Positions 1-10,660 are shown, counted from the first letter of the stretch. The stretch is 64,000 nt of DNA from Lysobacter sp. K5869 (GCF_018847975.1 NZ_CP072597.1:1775001-1839000); one strand, 5' to 3'. Numbers and translations: made by a program. The notes: a model not told the origin generated them from the letters alone.

Positions 1-666
1 GCGCCGCCGCCGATGGCCGCGGTCGCGCCGACCATCTCCACCGCGCAGGACGCCGCGGCGGCGGGCATGGTCGAGATCCGCTCGTTGGTGCCCGACATCG
101 ATTTGGAAATCCGCTACGCCGGCAGCGACAACTTCGTCGGCCGCCCGGTCGCCGGTTACCTCGGCGCCGGCTGTTATCTGCACCGGACCGTCGCGCAGGC
201 GCTGGCGCGGGTCGGGCGCGAGTTGCGCGCGCAGGGGCTGCGTTTGCGCATCTACGATTGCTACCGGCCGGTGCGCGCCGTGCGCGACTTCGTCGCCTGG
301 GCCGCCGACCCGGACGATCAGAAGACCAAGCCGCGCTATTACCCCACGCTCGACAAGAGCAAGCTGCTCGGCGACTACATCTCGCCGACCTCGGGCCACA
401 GCCGCGGCGCCACCCTCGACCTGACCATGCTGGAGCGCCGCGGCGAGAGTTACGCGCCGCTGGACATGGGCACCGGCTTCGATTTCTTCGACGATCTGGC
501 CCACACCGATTCGCCGCGCGCGAGTCTGGCCCAGCGCGGCCACCGCGAGCGCCTGCGCGCGGCGATGCAGCGCGAGGGTTTTGAGAATTATCCGCTGGAG
601 TGGTGGCATTACACGTTCAAGCCGGAGCCAACGCCGCGGACGGCGTTCGATTTTCCGGTGCGGTGA
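1..666 (+). CDS. D-alanyl-D-alanine dipeptidase, M15D (VanX/DdpX type), 5' partial
   Basis: Zinc metallopeptidase of the VanX/DdpX family that hydrolyses D-Ala-D-Ala, probably in cell-wall dipeptide recycling. Counting from the ATG at 13, the zinc motif SGHSRGATLDL supplies His129 and Asp136, and the EWWHYTF motif supplies Glu196 (catalytic base) and His199. The frame is open right to base 1 and the residues before the VEIRSLVP domain start look like the end of a signal peptide or linker, so the true start probably lies outside the window; ATG13 is the first start visible. No van genes accompany it, so recycling is more likely than glycopeptide resistance. Function is firm; the start is unknown. 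Confidence 0.88.
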   Translation, partial: APPPMAAVAPTISTAQDAAAAGMVEIRSLVPDIDLEIRYAGSDNFVGRPVAGYLGAGCYLHRTVAQALARVGRELRAQGLRLRIYDCYRPVRAVRDFVAWAADPDDQKTKPRYYPTLDKSKLLGDYISPTSGHSRGATLDLTMLERRGESYAPLDMGTGFDFFDDLAHTDSPRASLAQRGHRERLRAAMQREGFENYPLEWWHYTFKPEPTPRTAFDFPVR

Positions 667-778
667 GGGGAGCGGGGGCGAAGGGAACAAGGAGGGCGGA
701 AGAACACGATGAGCCGGGAGGTCCGCGCTTTCGGCTCTTCTGCTTTGGGGGCGGCGGTCCGCGGATGGAGGCGAAACG

Positions 779-1942
779 ATGAACGATGAGAGGCCTACGG
801 TGTCGTTGCTCGGAATCGCGACCGGATCGCGCGGCGCGGGTTTCGCCGTCGTCGCCGCCGCTTGTCTGAGCGCCGCGGCTTGCGCCGGCGCGCCGCCGCG
901 CGCGGAAGAGCAGGGCGGCGCGGACGATGCGCGCGCCGAGCGCGGCGTCGATGCCTTGCTCGCCGACTACAGCGGCCACGTCCCCGGCGCCAGCGTGCTG
1001 GTGCTGCGCGACGGCCATCCGTTGCTGCGCCGCGGCTACGGCCTGGCCGTGGTCGAGGACGGTGTCGCGGCCACGCCGCAAACGAATTACCGCTTGGCCT
1101 CGGTCAGCAAGCAGTTCACCGCCGCGGCGGTTCTGTTGCTGGCGCAGGACGGCAAGCTGAGCCTGGACGATCCGATCAAGCGCTGGCTGCCGAGCCTGCC
1201 CAAGGCGGCCGACGCGATCACGATCCGGCAGATCCTCAGCCACCAATCCGGCCTGATCGACTACGAAGACGTAATGCCGGCGAGCTTCGACGCCGACGCG
1301 AACCAGATGCACGACAGCGACGTGCTCAAGGTGCTGGAAGGGCAGGACCGCACCTACTTCGCGCCGGGCAGCGCTTATCGCTACAGCAACAGCGGCTACT
1401 CGCTGCTGGCGCTGACCGTGCGCAAAGCCTCCGGGCGCGGCTTCGCCGAGTTCCTGCGCGAGCGCATCTTCCAACCGCTGGGCATGCGCGACACCGTCGC
1501 CTACGAGCGCGGCGTCTCGCAAGTCGCGCATCGCGCCTACGGCTACAGCTACGAGCAAGGGCAGTGGCGGCGCACCGATCAGAGCCCGACCAGCGCGACG
1601 CTGGGCGACGGCGGCATCTATTCCTCGATCGACGATCTCGCCAAGTGGGACGCGGCGCTGTACGACGCGCGCCTGCTCAGCGACGCGTCGCGCGCGCTGG
1701 CGTTCGCCGCGCACACGCCGACCGATGCGCCGGACGTCGGCTACGGCTACGGCTGGCGCATCACCGGCGAAACCTTGTGGCATTCGGGCGAGAGCATGGG
1801 CTTTCGCAACGTCATCGTGCGCTGGCCGCAGCGGCGGCTGACCGTGGTGATGCTGACCAACCGCAACGATCCCGAGCCGTATCGGACGGCGTTGAAGATC
1901 GCGGAGTTGTATTTGCCGGCGAGTCCGGTGCGCTCGCCCTGA
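779..1942 (+). CDS. Serine hydrolase, beta-lactamase class C/penicillin-binding family, exported
   Basis: 387-aa enzyme of the AmpC/EstB-like serine hydrolase superfamily. Residues about 20-45 form a hydrophobic export segment ending in SAAACAG, which could be a signal peptide or a weak lipobox. The active-site motif SVSK places the nucleophile at Ser108 and Lys111; a YSN motif follows near residue 202 and an HSG triad replaces KTG near the C terminus. HSG variants are commoner in esterases and D-aminopeptidases than in true cephalosporinases, so the substrate cannot be told from sequence. It stands alone, followed by a REP-like repeat. Confidence 0.85.
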   Translation: MNDERPTVSLLGIATGSRGAGFAVVAAACLSAAACAGAPPRAEEQGGADDARAERGVDALLADYSGHVPGASVLVLRDGHPLLRRGYGLAVVEDGVAATPQTNYRLASVSKQFTAAAVLLLAQDGKLSLDDPIKRWLPSLPKAADAITIRQILSHQSGLIDYEDVMPASFDADANQMHDSDVLKVLEGQDRTYFAPGSAYRYSNSGYSLLALTVRKASGRGFAEFLRERIFQPLGMRDTVAYERGVSQVAHRAYGYSYEQGQWRRTDQSPTSATLGDGGIYSSIDDLAKWDAALYDARLLSDASRALAFAAHTPTDAPDVGYGYGWRITGETLWHSGESMGFRNVIVRWPQRRLTVVMLTNRNDPEPYRTALKIAELYLPASPVRSP

Positions 1943-1981
1943 GCGGCGCAGGAATCGAGGTGGCGTCGCAGGCGCGGTGCC

Positions 1982-2062
1982 GCGGTCGCGACTCGCGTCG
2001 CTCCTACAGCCGGTACGTGGCCGCGCCTGCCCCCTGTAGGAGCGGCGCAAGCCGCGACCGCG
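1982..2062. repeat. REP/BIME-like palindromic pair
   Basis: Two inverted copies of the dispersed element: one arm at 1982-2009 ending CGCTCCTACAG, and the opposite arm at 2033-2062 beginning CTGTAGGAGCGGCGCAAG. The same core recurs at least seven more times in the window, always between genes. Confidence 0.8.
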
Positions 2063-2153
2063 CACCCACCCGATCGCGTCGAACCCCCCACGCCCCCCGA
2101 TTCGCCCCACCCGCGGAACGCTCCGGCCCGCCGCCGCCCGTCGCCGAATGCTT

Positions 2154-2166
2154 GCTATTAAATAGC
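2154..2166. promoter_or_regulatory. Candidate OhrR operator upstream of ohrR
   Basis: Perfect palindrome GCTATT-A-AATAGC, 21 bp before the ohrR start codon. The same half-sites occur upstream of ohr at 2720-2732. Regulator-gene/target-gene sharing suggests autoregulation; assignment to OhrR is inference. Confidence 0.6.
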
Positions 2167-2187
2167 GTGCTATGTAAATTGTGCCCC

Positions 2188-2673
2188 ATGAAGAAGCCCG
2201 CCGCCCCCGCCGCCAAGTCCGCCGCCCCGCAACCGCCGCGGCCGACTCTGCTGCTCGACGACCAACTGTGCTTCGCCCTGTACTCCACCGGGCTGGCGCT
2301 CAACAAGGTCTACCGCAAGCTGCTCGGCAAGCTGGAGCTCACCTATCCGCAGTACCTGGTCATGATGGTGCTGTGGGAGCGCGACGGGGTCACGGTGTCG
2401 GAGATCGGCGAGCGCCTGTTCCTCGACTCGGCCACGCTGACGCCGCTGCTCAAGCGCCTGGAAGCGGCGGGCCTGGTGACCCGCACCCGCGCCGCCAACG
2501 ACGAGCGGCAGGTGCTGATCGAGCTGACCAAGGCCGGCCGCGCGCTCAAGGCCAAGGCGCGCAGCGTGCCCGAGGGCATGGGCTGCGCGCTGGAAGACTG
2601 CACCATCGATGAACTCACCGCGCTCAAGGGGCAGCTCGAATCCTTGCGCGCCAGCTTGATCCGCCATGCCTGA
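2188..2673 (+). CDS. ohrR: MarR-family organic hydroperoxide sensor OhrR (2-Cys type)
   Basis: 161-aa winged-helix repressor that senses organic hydroperoxides and controls ohr. The sensing cysteine is Cys28 in [10 protein letters not shown]. Additional cysteines at 133 and 138 match the spacing of the resolving cysteine in Xanthomonas OhrR, so disulfide-based 2-Cys sensing is expected. The wHTH covers roughly residues 50-115 with the typical [18 protein letters not shown] recognition segment and the [10 protein letters not shown] wing. The start at 2188 gives the family length; a longer reading frame upstream is spurious. ohr follows 168 bp downstream on the same strand, and both genes carry the same palindrome in front. 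Confidence 0.93.
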   Translation: MKKPAAPAAKSAAPQPPRPTLLLDDQLCFALYSTGLALNKVYRKLLGKLELTYPQYLVMMVLWERDGVTVSEIGERLFLDSATLTPLLKRLEAAGLVTRTRAANDERQVLIELTKAGRALKAKARSVPEGMGCALEDCTIDELTALKGQLESLRASLIRHA

Positions 2674-2719
2674 TTCCGAACGTTGCGGCGCGCGCCGCCG
2701 CGTCATAAAGAAGTCGCAC

Positions 2720-2732
2720 GCTATTCAATAGC
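2720..2732. promoter_or_regulatory. Candidate OhrR operator upstream of ohr
   Basis: Perfect palindrome GCTATT-C-AATAGC about 110 bp before the ohr start. It differs only in its central base from the palindrome before ohrR. AT-rich in a very GC-rich context, so chance duplication is unlikely. Confidence 0.6.
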
Positions 2733-2841
2733 CGGCGATAGAAATCCGTCGCAGAACACCGCGGCACAAAACGCGTCACCTCCCATCCCGCGGCCCGCCG
2801 CGATCCCGAACCGCAACACCGACCCCAACCGGAGCCCCGCC

Positions 2842-3267
2842 ATGTCCCTCGAAAAAGTCCTCTACACCGCCCACGCCCACGTTACCGGCGGCCGCGACGG
2901 CCGCGCCGTGTCCTCGGACAACGTGCTCGACATCAAGCTGACCACGCCGCGCGAGCTCGGCGGCGCCGGCGGCGACGGCACCAACCCGGAGCAGCTGTTC
3001 GCCGCCGGTTATTCGGCCTGCTTCATGGGCGCGATGAAGTTCGTCGCCGGCCGCGACAAGATCGCGTTCCCGGCTGATGCGGCCATCGACGGCAGCGTCG
3101 GCATCGGCCCGCTGCCGACCGGCTTCGGCATCCAGGCCGAACTCAAGATCTCGCTGCCGGGCCTGCCGCGCGAGCAGGCGCAGGAGCTGATCGAGAAGGC
3201 CCACATCGTGTGCCCGTACTCGAACGCGACCCGCGGCAACATCGATGTGACCCTGACCCTGGTTTGA
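2842..3267 (+). CDS. ohr: Organic hydroperoxide resistance peroxidase Ohr
   Basis: 141-aa OsmC/Ohr-fold thiol peroxidase that reduces fatty-acid and other organic hydroperoxides with lipoylated partners as reductant. The peroxidatic cysteine is Cys60 ([10 protein letters not shown]) and the resolving cysteine is Cys124 ([12 protein letters not shown]), the canonical spacing. The start at 2842 gives the usual family length ([12 protein letters not shown]). It has its own upstream palindrome and ends in a strong terminator, so it is probably a monocistronic, OhrR-controlled unit. Confidence 0.96.
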   Translation: MSLEKVLYTAHAHVTGGRDGRAVSSDNVLDIKLTTPRELGGAGGDGTNPEQLFAAGYSACFMGAMKFVAGRDKIAFPADAAIDGSVGIGPLPTGFGIQAELKISLPGLPREQAQELIEKAHIVCPYSNATRGNIDVTLTLV

Positions 3268-3325
3268 TCGGCTTGGCCGACGGCCGCGACAACGACCGCC
3301 GGCGCATCGGCATCGCCTTTACGAG

Positions 3326-3360
3326 CCCCGGACGCGCGAGCGTCCGGGGTTTGTTTTTTC
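3326..3360 (+). terminator. Rho-independent terminator of ohr
   Basis: Nine-bp stem CCCCGGACG/CGTCCGGGG with a 6-nt loop, followed by a T-rich tail (TTTGTTTTTT). It lies about 60 bp after the ohr stop. Confidence 0.9.
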
Positions 3361-3479
3361 GCATGCCCGCTTGCGCCTGCGCGATCGTGCCGGGTTTTTC
3401 CCGATGAGAAAAAAGCGCGACGCTTTTGCGTTCTGCGACGACAGCCCGTGAGTCGATGTGAGCTTCGTACAGCCGCCTG

Positions 3480-3811
3480 AATGCGCTCAGGAATTTGAGC
3501 GAACGTGAGTTTTCCGGGCATTTTTCGCTAGTAGGCTCCGAGGCGTCGTACGCGTACGCCGCGTAGTCCGCCGACGCCGCTGGCCGTCGCGATATCCGCG
3601 CGCCGCCCCTCCGTCGGGCGCGGTGGCCCAGCCGACGACAGGGTGCGACGAGGCTCTTGCCCGGATCCCGTAAGGCCGGGTCGGAAGCGTCGGCGTCGCC
3701 GGATTGGGGGCGCTACCGGCTCCGGTGTGCTGGACCGGGGCCGGTAGCCGCTTTGATCGCGGAAGCATCGGCAGGGGACGGCATCGCCGCGCGAGCGGCG
3801 ATGCCGTTTTT
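3480..3811 (+). ncRNA. Candidate structured RNA of unknown family ending in a terminator
   Basis: No coding frame is convincing between the ohr terminator and the PepSY gene (3361-3857), yet the plus strand ends in a near-ideal terminator at 3779-3811 that serves no visible gene. Upstream of it the sequence can fold: a hairpin at about 3712-3748 pairs GCTACCGGC with GCCGGTAGC, a GCCCGG/CCGGGT hairpin lies near 3657-3682, and CGCCGACGC near 3568 can pair with GCGTCGGCG near 3688. I compared it by eye with RNase P, tmRNA, 6S, SRP RNA, cobalamin, FMN and glycine motifs and recognise none. The 5' end is a guess; a weak TTGAGC box lies near 3497. Confidence 0.3.
3779..3811 (+). terminator. Strong terminator with no assigned upstream gene
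   Basis: Twelve-bp perfect stem CGGCATCGCCGC/GCGGCGATGCCG with a GCGA loop followed by TTTTTGTTCTT on the plus strand. The minus-strand reading has no T tract, so it does not serve the PepSY gene. Confidence 0.8.
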
Positions 3812-3857
3812 GTTCTTGCCGAACCCGATTCGAATCCGGCGCCTTGGCGCGCGCGGC

Positions 3858-5218
<1,361 letters not shown>

Positions 5219-5222
<4 letters not shown>

Positions 5223-7405
5223 CGGAAGGCGCGGGTGTAGGTCAGTTCGACGCTGCGCGGCGCGCCCAGATACACCTGCCGCGCGCTGTAGCCCGACCAG
5301 TCGGCGTAGAACGTATCGCCGAGGTTGCGCACGCGCAGGGTGTAGCGGCCGCTCGCGCCGTTCCAATCCACCGCCGCGTCGGCGACGGTGTGGGCGCGCA
5401 CGCGGAACTGGTTGGCGTTGTCGGTGTAGAAATCGCCGACGTGGCGCAGGCCGAGATGGAAACTCAGCGGCAGGCCGTCGAGCCGATACCACGCATCGAC
5501 GCTGGCGGTGCGTTCGGGCACGTTCGACGGCCGGTTGCCGCTGCGGTCGGCGCCGCCGGCTTCGCGCAAACGGTCGAAGCGCGCCGACAGCAGCGCCGCG
5601 CTGGCGTCGATGCGCAGGCGCGGCGTGGCCTGCGCACTCAGCGACAGTTCTACGCCCTGCGAGGACTGGCGTCCGTCCTGCACGCTGATCTGCGGCTGCA
5701 GCGGGTCGCGGGTGAGGATGTCGTCCTGGCGGAGCTTGTACGCGGCGGCGTTGAGGCGCAGCCGCTGATCGAACAATTCGGTGCGTACGCCGGCTTCGAG
5801 CGATTCGCCGTGGCTGAGGTCGAAGGCGTTGTTGCGCTGGTTGATGGTCAGGAACGAACTGACCGGCAACACCGCGCTGCTGTACTGGGCGTAGAGCTGG
5901 GTGCGCGGGCGCAGCTCGAACACGCTGCCCAGGCGCCACGAGGTCGGCGAGAAGTCGCGGCCGAAGCCGCTGCGCAAGCCGCTGTCGAGATCGAAGTTGC
6001 GCCGGCGCAGTTCGATGCGTTCGTGGCGCAGGCCGGCGACCAGCAGCCAGCGCGGGGTCAGGTTGAGCGCGTCCTCGGCGAACAGCGCGGCGACCTTGAC
6101 CCGGGTGCTGAAATCGTTGCGGCCGTCGCGGTAGTCGGCGGGATTGTCGGGCGGCAGGTAGCCGCGCTCCTGCGCGAGGAGATCGACCGAGCCGGCGCGG
6201 CCGAAGCGGCGCAGATTGAAGAAATCGGTGTCGCTGTACTCGACGCCGGCGGCGAACAGATGCCGGCGCCCGCCCAGGCGGCCGTCGTGGCGCAGGCTCA
6301 GGCGCTGGTTCCACACGCGCTGGTCGTGGTGGATGCGCGAGGCGCTGCGGTCGAGGCGGCCGCTGGCGGCGTCGAAGGTGAAGTCTTCGCTGTTGTCCCA
6401 GCGCCGGCGCGCGTCGTAGACGCTGGCTTCGTTGCTGAGGTTCCAGGTGTCGCTCAAGCGATAGTCCAGGCGCGTGCGCAGCCACCACGAGCGCGAATCC
6501 ATGCGGCCGTCGCGGACGTTGTAGTTGCGCTCGCGCGCAGCCTTGTCGACCACCAGCCCGAGCGGGTTGTCCACCAATCCGCTGGGATCGGCGGCGACTT
6601 CGAGCGGCACCAGCGGCGCGCCGAAATACGCGGTATCGAAGTCGTCGCGGTGGTAGTCCAGCGCCGCGCGCAGGCTCAGCCGCGCATCGGGCTGCCACAG
6701 CAGCGAGCCGCTGAAGGCCTGCGCCTGCGACGCGGTGCCATCGACATAGCCATCGCCGCGGTTGGCGCTGAGCACGCCGCGCACGGCGAGCGCGTCGCTC
6801 AGCGGCGCGTTGCCGTCCAGGCCGACGCGCGCGCTGCCGTGGCTGCCGTAGCCGAGCAGAACCTCGCCTTCGCGGCCGTCGAGCCGCGCGTTCTTGGGCA
6901 CGAAGTTGATCGCGCCGGCCAGCACGCCTTCGCCGTACAGCACCGAGGCCGGGCCCTTGAGCACTTCGACCCGCTCGAATTGGAAGCTGTCCCAGTTGCG
7001 CGAGGAAAAACCCGAGCTGGTCAGGCGCACGCCGTCGAACAGATACGACACCGCGCCGGACGCGAAGCCGCGCATCGAGGCGACGCCGGGCTGGCCGGGC
7101 AGGTTGCCGGCCATGACGCCGGGCACGGCGCGCAAGATCTCGACGCTGTCGCGCAGGCCGCGCGCCTGGATGTCGTCGGCATCGAGCACGTCGAGCGTGG
7201 CGGGAATCTCGGCCGCATCCAGGCCGAGCCGGCTGGCGCTGGCGACCGAGGCCGCGCGCGCGTCGCGGCGTTCGGCCTGCACCCGCACCGCGTCGAGATC
7301 GATCGCCTGCTCGCCGGCGCGCGCGGGCGGCGCCGGCGCGGCGGCGGCGAGCGCGACGGCGAGGCTGGAGACGGCGAGCGGGAGGCGCGAGGGCAACATC
7401 GGCAT
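5219..7405 (-). CDS. TonB-dependent siderophore-type outer membrane receptor
   Basis: 728-aa outer membrane receptor. A signal peptide covers about residues 1-30 (ending PARAGEQ). The plug follows (IDLDAVRVQAER TonB-box region, then RAVPGVMAGNLPGQPGVASMRGF and a FDGVRL segment), and the rest is a beta-barrel with the long-range repeats usual for FhuA/FpvA-like receptors, ending ELTYTRAFR. It imports a ferric chelate or similar ligand using TonB-ExbBD energy. It heads an operon with the PepSY protein, typical of iron acquisition. I did not find a convincing Fur box in front. Ligand unknown. Confidence 0.9.
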
Positions 7406-7672
7406 GGCAGGGCAACGGCTGGAACGCGCGGCGTCGGCGGCGCGCGAAGGTGGGGAGAGGGGAGCGCGCGCCGCCGGCGCATCGGAACGCGACGCGGCCG
7501 ACGGCCGCGTCCGCCGCAGATGCTAGGTCAGGGGCGGCGGCGCCGGCTGCGGCAAGTTGCCGCACGGCGGCGCGCGCGTCCGCGATCGCGGCGCAACGCC
7601 GCGGCGCGATTGGGATTAGCATGCGCGCCTCGGGTCGCGCCGTTGGGGCGCGCCCTACACGGAGCCGCCGCC

Positions 7673-8074
7673 ATGCCGCAGATCGAAGGTCCGTTTCAGG
7701 TCAAGCTGAGTCCGCAACCGGTGCACGAGGCCGCCGAGGGCAAGTTCGGGCGGATGGCGCTGGACAAGCGCTTCGAGGGCGCGCTCGAAGCCGACAGCCG
7801 CGGCGAGATGCTGGCGGCGATGACCGCGGTGAAAGGATCGGCCGGTTACGTCGCGCTGGAAAAAGTCGAAGGCGCGCTCGACGGTCGCCGCGGCAGTTTC
7901 CTGCTGCTGCATCGCGGGCTGATGAATCGCGGCGAGGCGGACCTGAGCATCGTCGTCGTGCCCGATTCGGGCACCGACGAACTCGAAGGGCTCAGCGGCC
8001 GCATGAGCGTCGACATCCGCGAAGGCGGCGCGCACTTCTACCGTTTCGACTACCAACTGCCGGGCGCGGCGTAA
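7673..8074 (+). CDS. DUF3224 domain protein
   Basis: 133-aa cytosolic protein matching the DUF3224 pattern (FEGALEADSRGEML, AMTAVKGSAGYVALEKVEGALDGRRGSF, and a C-terminal HFYRFDYQL). Members form small beta-barrel folds related to allene-oxide-cyclase-like proteins; the biochemical role is not known. The gene is transcribed divergently from the TonB receptor, with a 267-bp shared upstream region, and is monocistronic. Start chosen at MPQIEG, which gives the family length. Confidence 0.85.
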   Translation: MPQIEGPFQVKLSPQPVHEAAEGKFGRMALDKRFEGALEADSRGEMLAAMTAVKGSAGYVALEKVEGALDGRRGSFLLLHRGLMNRGEADLSIVVVPDSGTDELEGLSGRMSVDIREGGAHFYRFDYQLPGAA

Positions 8075-8375
8075 GCGCCGCTTCGGCGCGCCGGACGCTT
8101 CCGCGCGCGCGGCCGCGGCCGATGTTTCAAGCGAGAACCGCGCCTAGCGGGCTCAAGCGGCAAAGACGCCGCCGATCATCTCAAGCACCATCTGCGGGAC
8201 GAACCGTCGCGGCCGCGCGAGCGCCGCGACGGGCGATCCATGCGATTTTGTGCGCCCTGCCCAGCGACGCGGCCACGCCACCTAATGCGTCGCCGCCGCC
8301 ACGGTTCGCGGCGCTGTCCGCCGCTCTCCAACGCCCGCCGCGACCCGCGCGGCGCAGGCCAGCCTGCACGAGCCC
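8075..8375. other. Gene-free spacer between DUF3224 gene and lpxR-like gene
   Basis: About 300 bp without a supported gene. A TCAA-N14-GCCGATCA string near 8152-8177 resembles a sigma-28 promoter, but the spacing is off by one and there is no flagellar context. Nothing else stands out. Confidence 0.4.
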
Positions 8376-9440
8376 ATGCGCGCCAACACTTTGCTGCTGT
8401 CTGTTTTGTTCGCCGGCGCCGCGCTGCATGCGGGCGCCGCCGCCGCGCAAGGCCGCGAGGCCTGCACCAACGGCCGCACCCGCTTGCCGCCCACGGTGAA
8501 TCTGCGCGTGGACAACGATTTGTTCGGCGGCCAGGACCAGGGTTACAGCAACGGTATACAGCTGACCTTGGTGTCGCCGAACTTGGCCGATTACACCGAC
8601 GACCCATGCATCCCGCGTCTGGCGCGCTGGATCAACAGCTATCTCGACGCGCTGCAACCGCCGCAAGGCTACGAACAGCGCAACATGATCGCGACCTTCG
8701 CCCAAGGCATTTTCACGCCCACCGATTTCAGCCGCCGCGATCTGATCGAGGACGACCGGCCCTATGCCGGCGCGCTGCTCGCCGGCCTCGGCTACAACGC
8801 GCGCACCGGCGACTATCTGCGCACCACGCAGCTGCAGTTCGGCATCGTCGGCCCTTCGGCCTTGGGCAAGCAGGTGCAGAACGCGGTGCATCGCGCGCTG
8901 GGCGACAAGACCTTCAAGGGCTGGGACAACCAACTGCACGACGAGCCGGTGTTCCGCATCGTGCACGAGCGCATGCGCCGGTTCGCGCCCGCCGACGCGG
9001 CCGAGCGCCGCTGGGGCTGGGACGCGATCGGCCATTACGGCGGCAGCTTCGGCAACCTAGCCACCTACGCCAACGCCGGCATGGAAATGCGCTTCGGCCT
9101 GCGCTTGCCGGACGATTTCGGCAGCACGCCGCTGCGCCCGGCCGGCGAGAACACCGCGCCGACCACGCACTACAACACCGGCGACCGGCCGTTCGCCGCG
9201 CACATGTTCATTACCTCCGACGTGCGTTGGGTGGTGCGCGACATCACTCTAGACGGCAACACCTTCCGCAGCAGCCATAGCGTGGACAAGCGCCCGTTCG
9301 TGGGCGAAGTGGGCTACGGCGTGGCGCTGATGCGCGGGCGTTGGAAACTCGCGTTGGCGCGTTACCACAGCACCCGCGAGTTCGAAGGGCAGAAGCAGAC
9401 GCCGGTGTTCGGCAGCGTTACGGTGAGCCGGGCGTTCTGA
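8376..9440 (+). CDS. Lipid A 3'-O-deacylase LpxR family outer membrane protein
   Basis: 354-aa protein with a signal peptide at about 1-25 (HAGAAAAQG) and a DUF2219/LpxR beta-barrel domain. The N-terminal signature LRVDNDLFGGQDQGYSNGI carries the Asn/Asp and Ser equivalents of the LpxR active site. A second conserved block, AVHRALGDKTFKGWDNQLHDEP, supplies the catalytic His region. The protein ends in a typical outer membrane C terminus with final Phe (VTVSRAF). In Salmonella LpxR removes the 3'-acyloxyacyl chain of lipid A, so a role in outer-leaflet LPS remodelling is expected. It converges on the graspetide maturase gene with a 22-bp gap. Confidence 0.88.
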   Translation: MRANTLLLSVLFAGAALHAGAAAAQGREACTNGRTRLPPTVNLRVDNDLFGGQDQGYSNGIQLTLVSPNLADYTDDPCIPRLARWINSYLDALQPPQGYEQRNMIATFAQGIFTPTDFSRRDLIEDDRPYAGALLAGLGYNARTGDYLRTTQLQFGIVGPSALGKQVQNAVHRALGDKTFKGWDNQLHDEPVFRIVHERMRRFAPADAAERRWGWDAIGHYGGSFGNLATYANAGMEMRFGLRLPDDFGSTPLRPAGENTAPTTHYNTGDRPFAAHMFITSDVRWVVRDITLDGNTFRSSHSVDKRPFVGEVGYGVALMRGRWKLALARYHSTREFEGQKQTPVFGSVTVSRAF

Positions 9441-9462
9441 CGCGAACGTCGCGGGCGCAGCG

Positions 9463-10575
9463 TCACTCCAAGGTGATGCCGGCCGCGGCCGGACTGCGGC
9501 CCTTGAGCCCTTCGCTGGCTTGCGCCCACCACTGCGCGTGTTCGTCGCTGGCCAAGTAGTCGGCGTACGACACCGGCGCCATCGCGTCGAGCGAATAGTC
9601 CGTGCGCGCCTGCGCCAGCATCGCGCTCATCGCGCGCAGCAGCGGAAGCTCGGGCACCAGATGCTCGACGAACAGAAATTGGCCGGCTTGGTTCACTTCC
9701 AGGAAGTGCGCCTGACCATCGCCGTCGACGGCCAGATCGATGCAGCCGAACGCCAGTCCCAACTCGCGCATCAACGCGCGCAGCTTGTCTTGGTCGGCGC
9801 CGGACAGCTCGCCCGGTTCGGCCTGCAGCCCTTGCACGGCCTGGCGCACGCGCCAATCGACGAAACCGTCGCTGTGCTGCGAACGCAGGCGCGCGGGGAA
9901 GAAACGCTCGCCGATCGCGGTCACGCGCAGGTCGCAGCGCTTGTCGACGTAAGCCTGATAGATGCCGGGGCACTGCAGCAGGCTGGCGTCGTCCTCGAGC
10001 ATGGCCGGCTCGACGATGCGCGCGTAGGTGCTGAACATGCGGCCGCTGTCGGCGTCCTGCCAGGTGTGGGTGAGGAAGGGTTTGTAGACCACGCGGCCGT
10101 GGCGGCGGACGAAGGCGCGGATCTCGACGGGATCGTGCGAGACCAGCGTCGCCGGGAATCGCAGCCCGCAGCGGTGCGCGGCGCGCAGTTGCACCAGCTT
10201 GTTCTCGGCCGTGGCCGCCACGCTCGGACGGTTGACCCACAGCCGCGCGCCGCCTTCGTCGGCGAGCGCGTGCACGTTGCGCAGGAAGCGGCCCCATTCG
10301 CCGCGCAGGAACGGCGCGTCGCCGGGGTGCGCGCGCGGGAAGGTGTCCGGATCGCGCGGACGCCGGTACCACACCGCGCCGATGCCGGCGGCGTCGAGCG
10401 CGCCGCCCATGCGCAGGCCGGATTCGCCGTCGCAATGCAGCGACATCGGCGCCAGCGCGGGATCGGCCAGCGAGCCGCTCCACAGTGCGTCGATGCCGTG
10501 CTTGCGCAAAGCCCAGCGCGCGGCGGCGGCGTGGATGTCGTGTTGCAGCGAGGAGAGGATCAGCGGGCGGGGCAT
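9463..10575 (-). CDS. ATP-grasp graspetide maturase (MvdC/MvdD family)
   Basis: 370-aa ATP-grasp ligase that forms ester or amide links between Ser/Thr/Lys and Asp/Glu side chains of a ribosomal peptide. Visible landmarks are the N-terminal MPRPLILSSLQHDIHA strand, the ENKLVQLRAA segment, the ATP-binding lysine in VVYKPFL, a KRCDLRVTAIG segment, and the C-terminal metal/ATP motif FLEVNQAGQFLFVE, the graspetide-synthetase form of the ATP-grasp signature. I chose M at 10575; in-frame ATGs at 10626 and 10638 would add residues encoded by a dispersed repeat, which looks spurious. It is the last gene of an operon with exporter and precursor. Confidence 0.88.
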   Translation of the reverse strand: MPRPLILSSLQHDIHAAAARWALRKHGIDALWSGSLADPALAPMSLHCDGESGLRMGGALDAAGIGAVWYRRPRDPDTFPRAHPGDAPFLRGEWGRFLRNVHALADEGGARLWVNRPSVAATAENKLVQLRAAHRCGLRFPATLVSHDPVEIRAFVRRHGRVVYKPFLTHTWQDADSGRMFSTYARIVEPAMLEDDASLLQCPGIYQAYVDKRCDLRVTAIGERFFPARLRSQHSDGFVDWRVRQAVQGLQAEPGELSGADQDKLRALMRELGLAFGCIDLAVDGDGQAHFLEVNQAGQFLFVEHLVPELPLLRAMSAMLAQARTDYSLDAMAPVSYADYLASDEHAQWWAQASEGLKGRSPAAAGITLE

Positions 10576-10579
10576 GGGA

Positions 10580-10620
10580 TGGGAGATAGCGGCTAGGAGA
10601 TGGGCGATAGCGAAAGGCGG
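10580..10620. repeat. Partial copy of a dispersed repeat related to the 22.8-kb inverted repeat
   Basis: The string GGAGATAGCGGCTAGGAGAT and a following GATAGCGAAAG resemble one arm of the perfect inverted repeat at 22833-22927. It lies between the graspetide precursor and maturase genes. Confidence 0.5.
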
Positions 10621-10633
10621 GGGCATCGGGTGA

Positions 10634-10660
10634 GGCACGCCCCCGGGGAGGGGGCGTGCC
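10634..10660. other. GC-rich hairpin between graspetide precursor and maturase
   Basis: Eleven-bp perfect stem GGCACGCCCCC/GGGGGCGTGCC with a 5-nt loop. Read on the minus strand (operon direction) there is no U tract, so it is more likely an mRNA-processing or stabilising hairpin than a full terminator. On the plus strand it is followed by GTTTT. It could help raise precursor over maturase expression. Confidence 0.55.

Noticed and set aside
3480..3811. Assignment of the structured region to a known riboswitch, tmRNA, RNase P or 6S RNA
   Set aside because: The conserved core strings of these families are absent, and there is no downstream plus-strand gene for a riboswitch to control.
3826..3846. 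tRNA T-arm-like sequence GATTCGAATCCGG
   Set aside because: The palindromic ATTCGAAT resembles a T-loop but no 5-bp T stem, acceptor stem or anticodon arm can be formed on either strand.
7600..7640. Fur box in front of the TonB receptor
   Set aside because: The best string (GATTGGGATTAGCATGC) matches too few consensus positions and is about 200 bp from the receptor start.
8150..8180. Sigma-28 promoter for the lpxR-like gene
   Set aside because: TCAA-N14-GCCGATCA has wrong spacing and mismatches, and there is no flagellar context.
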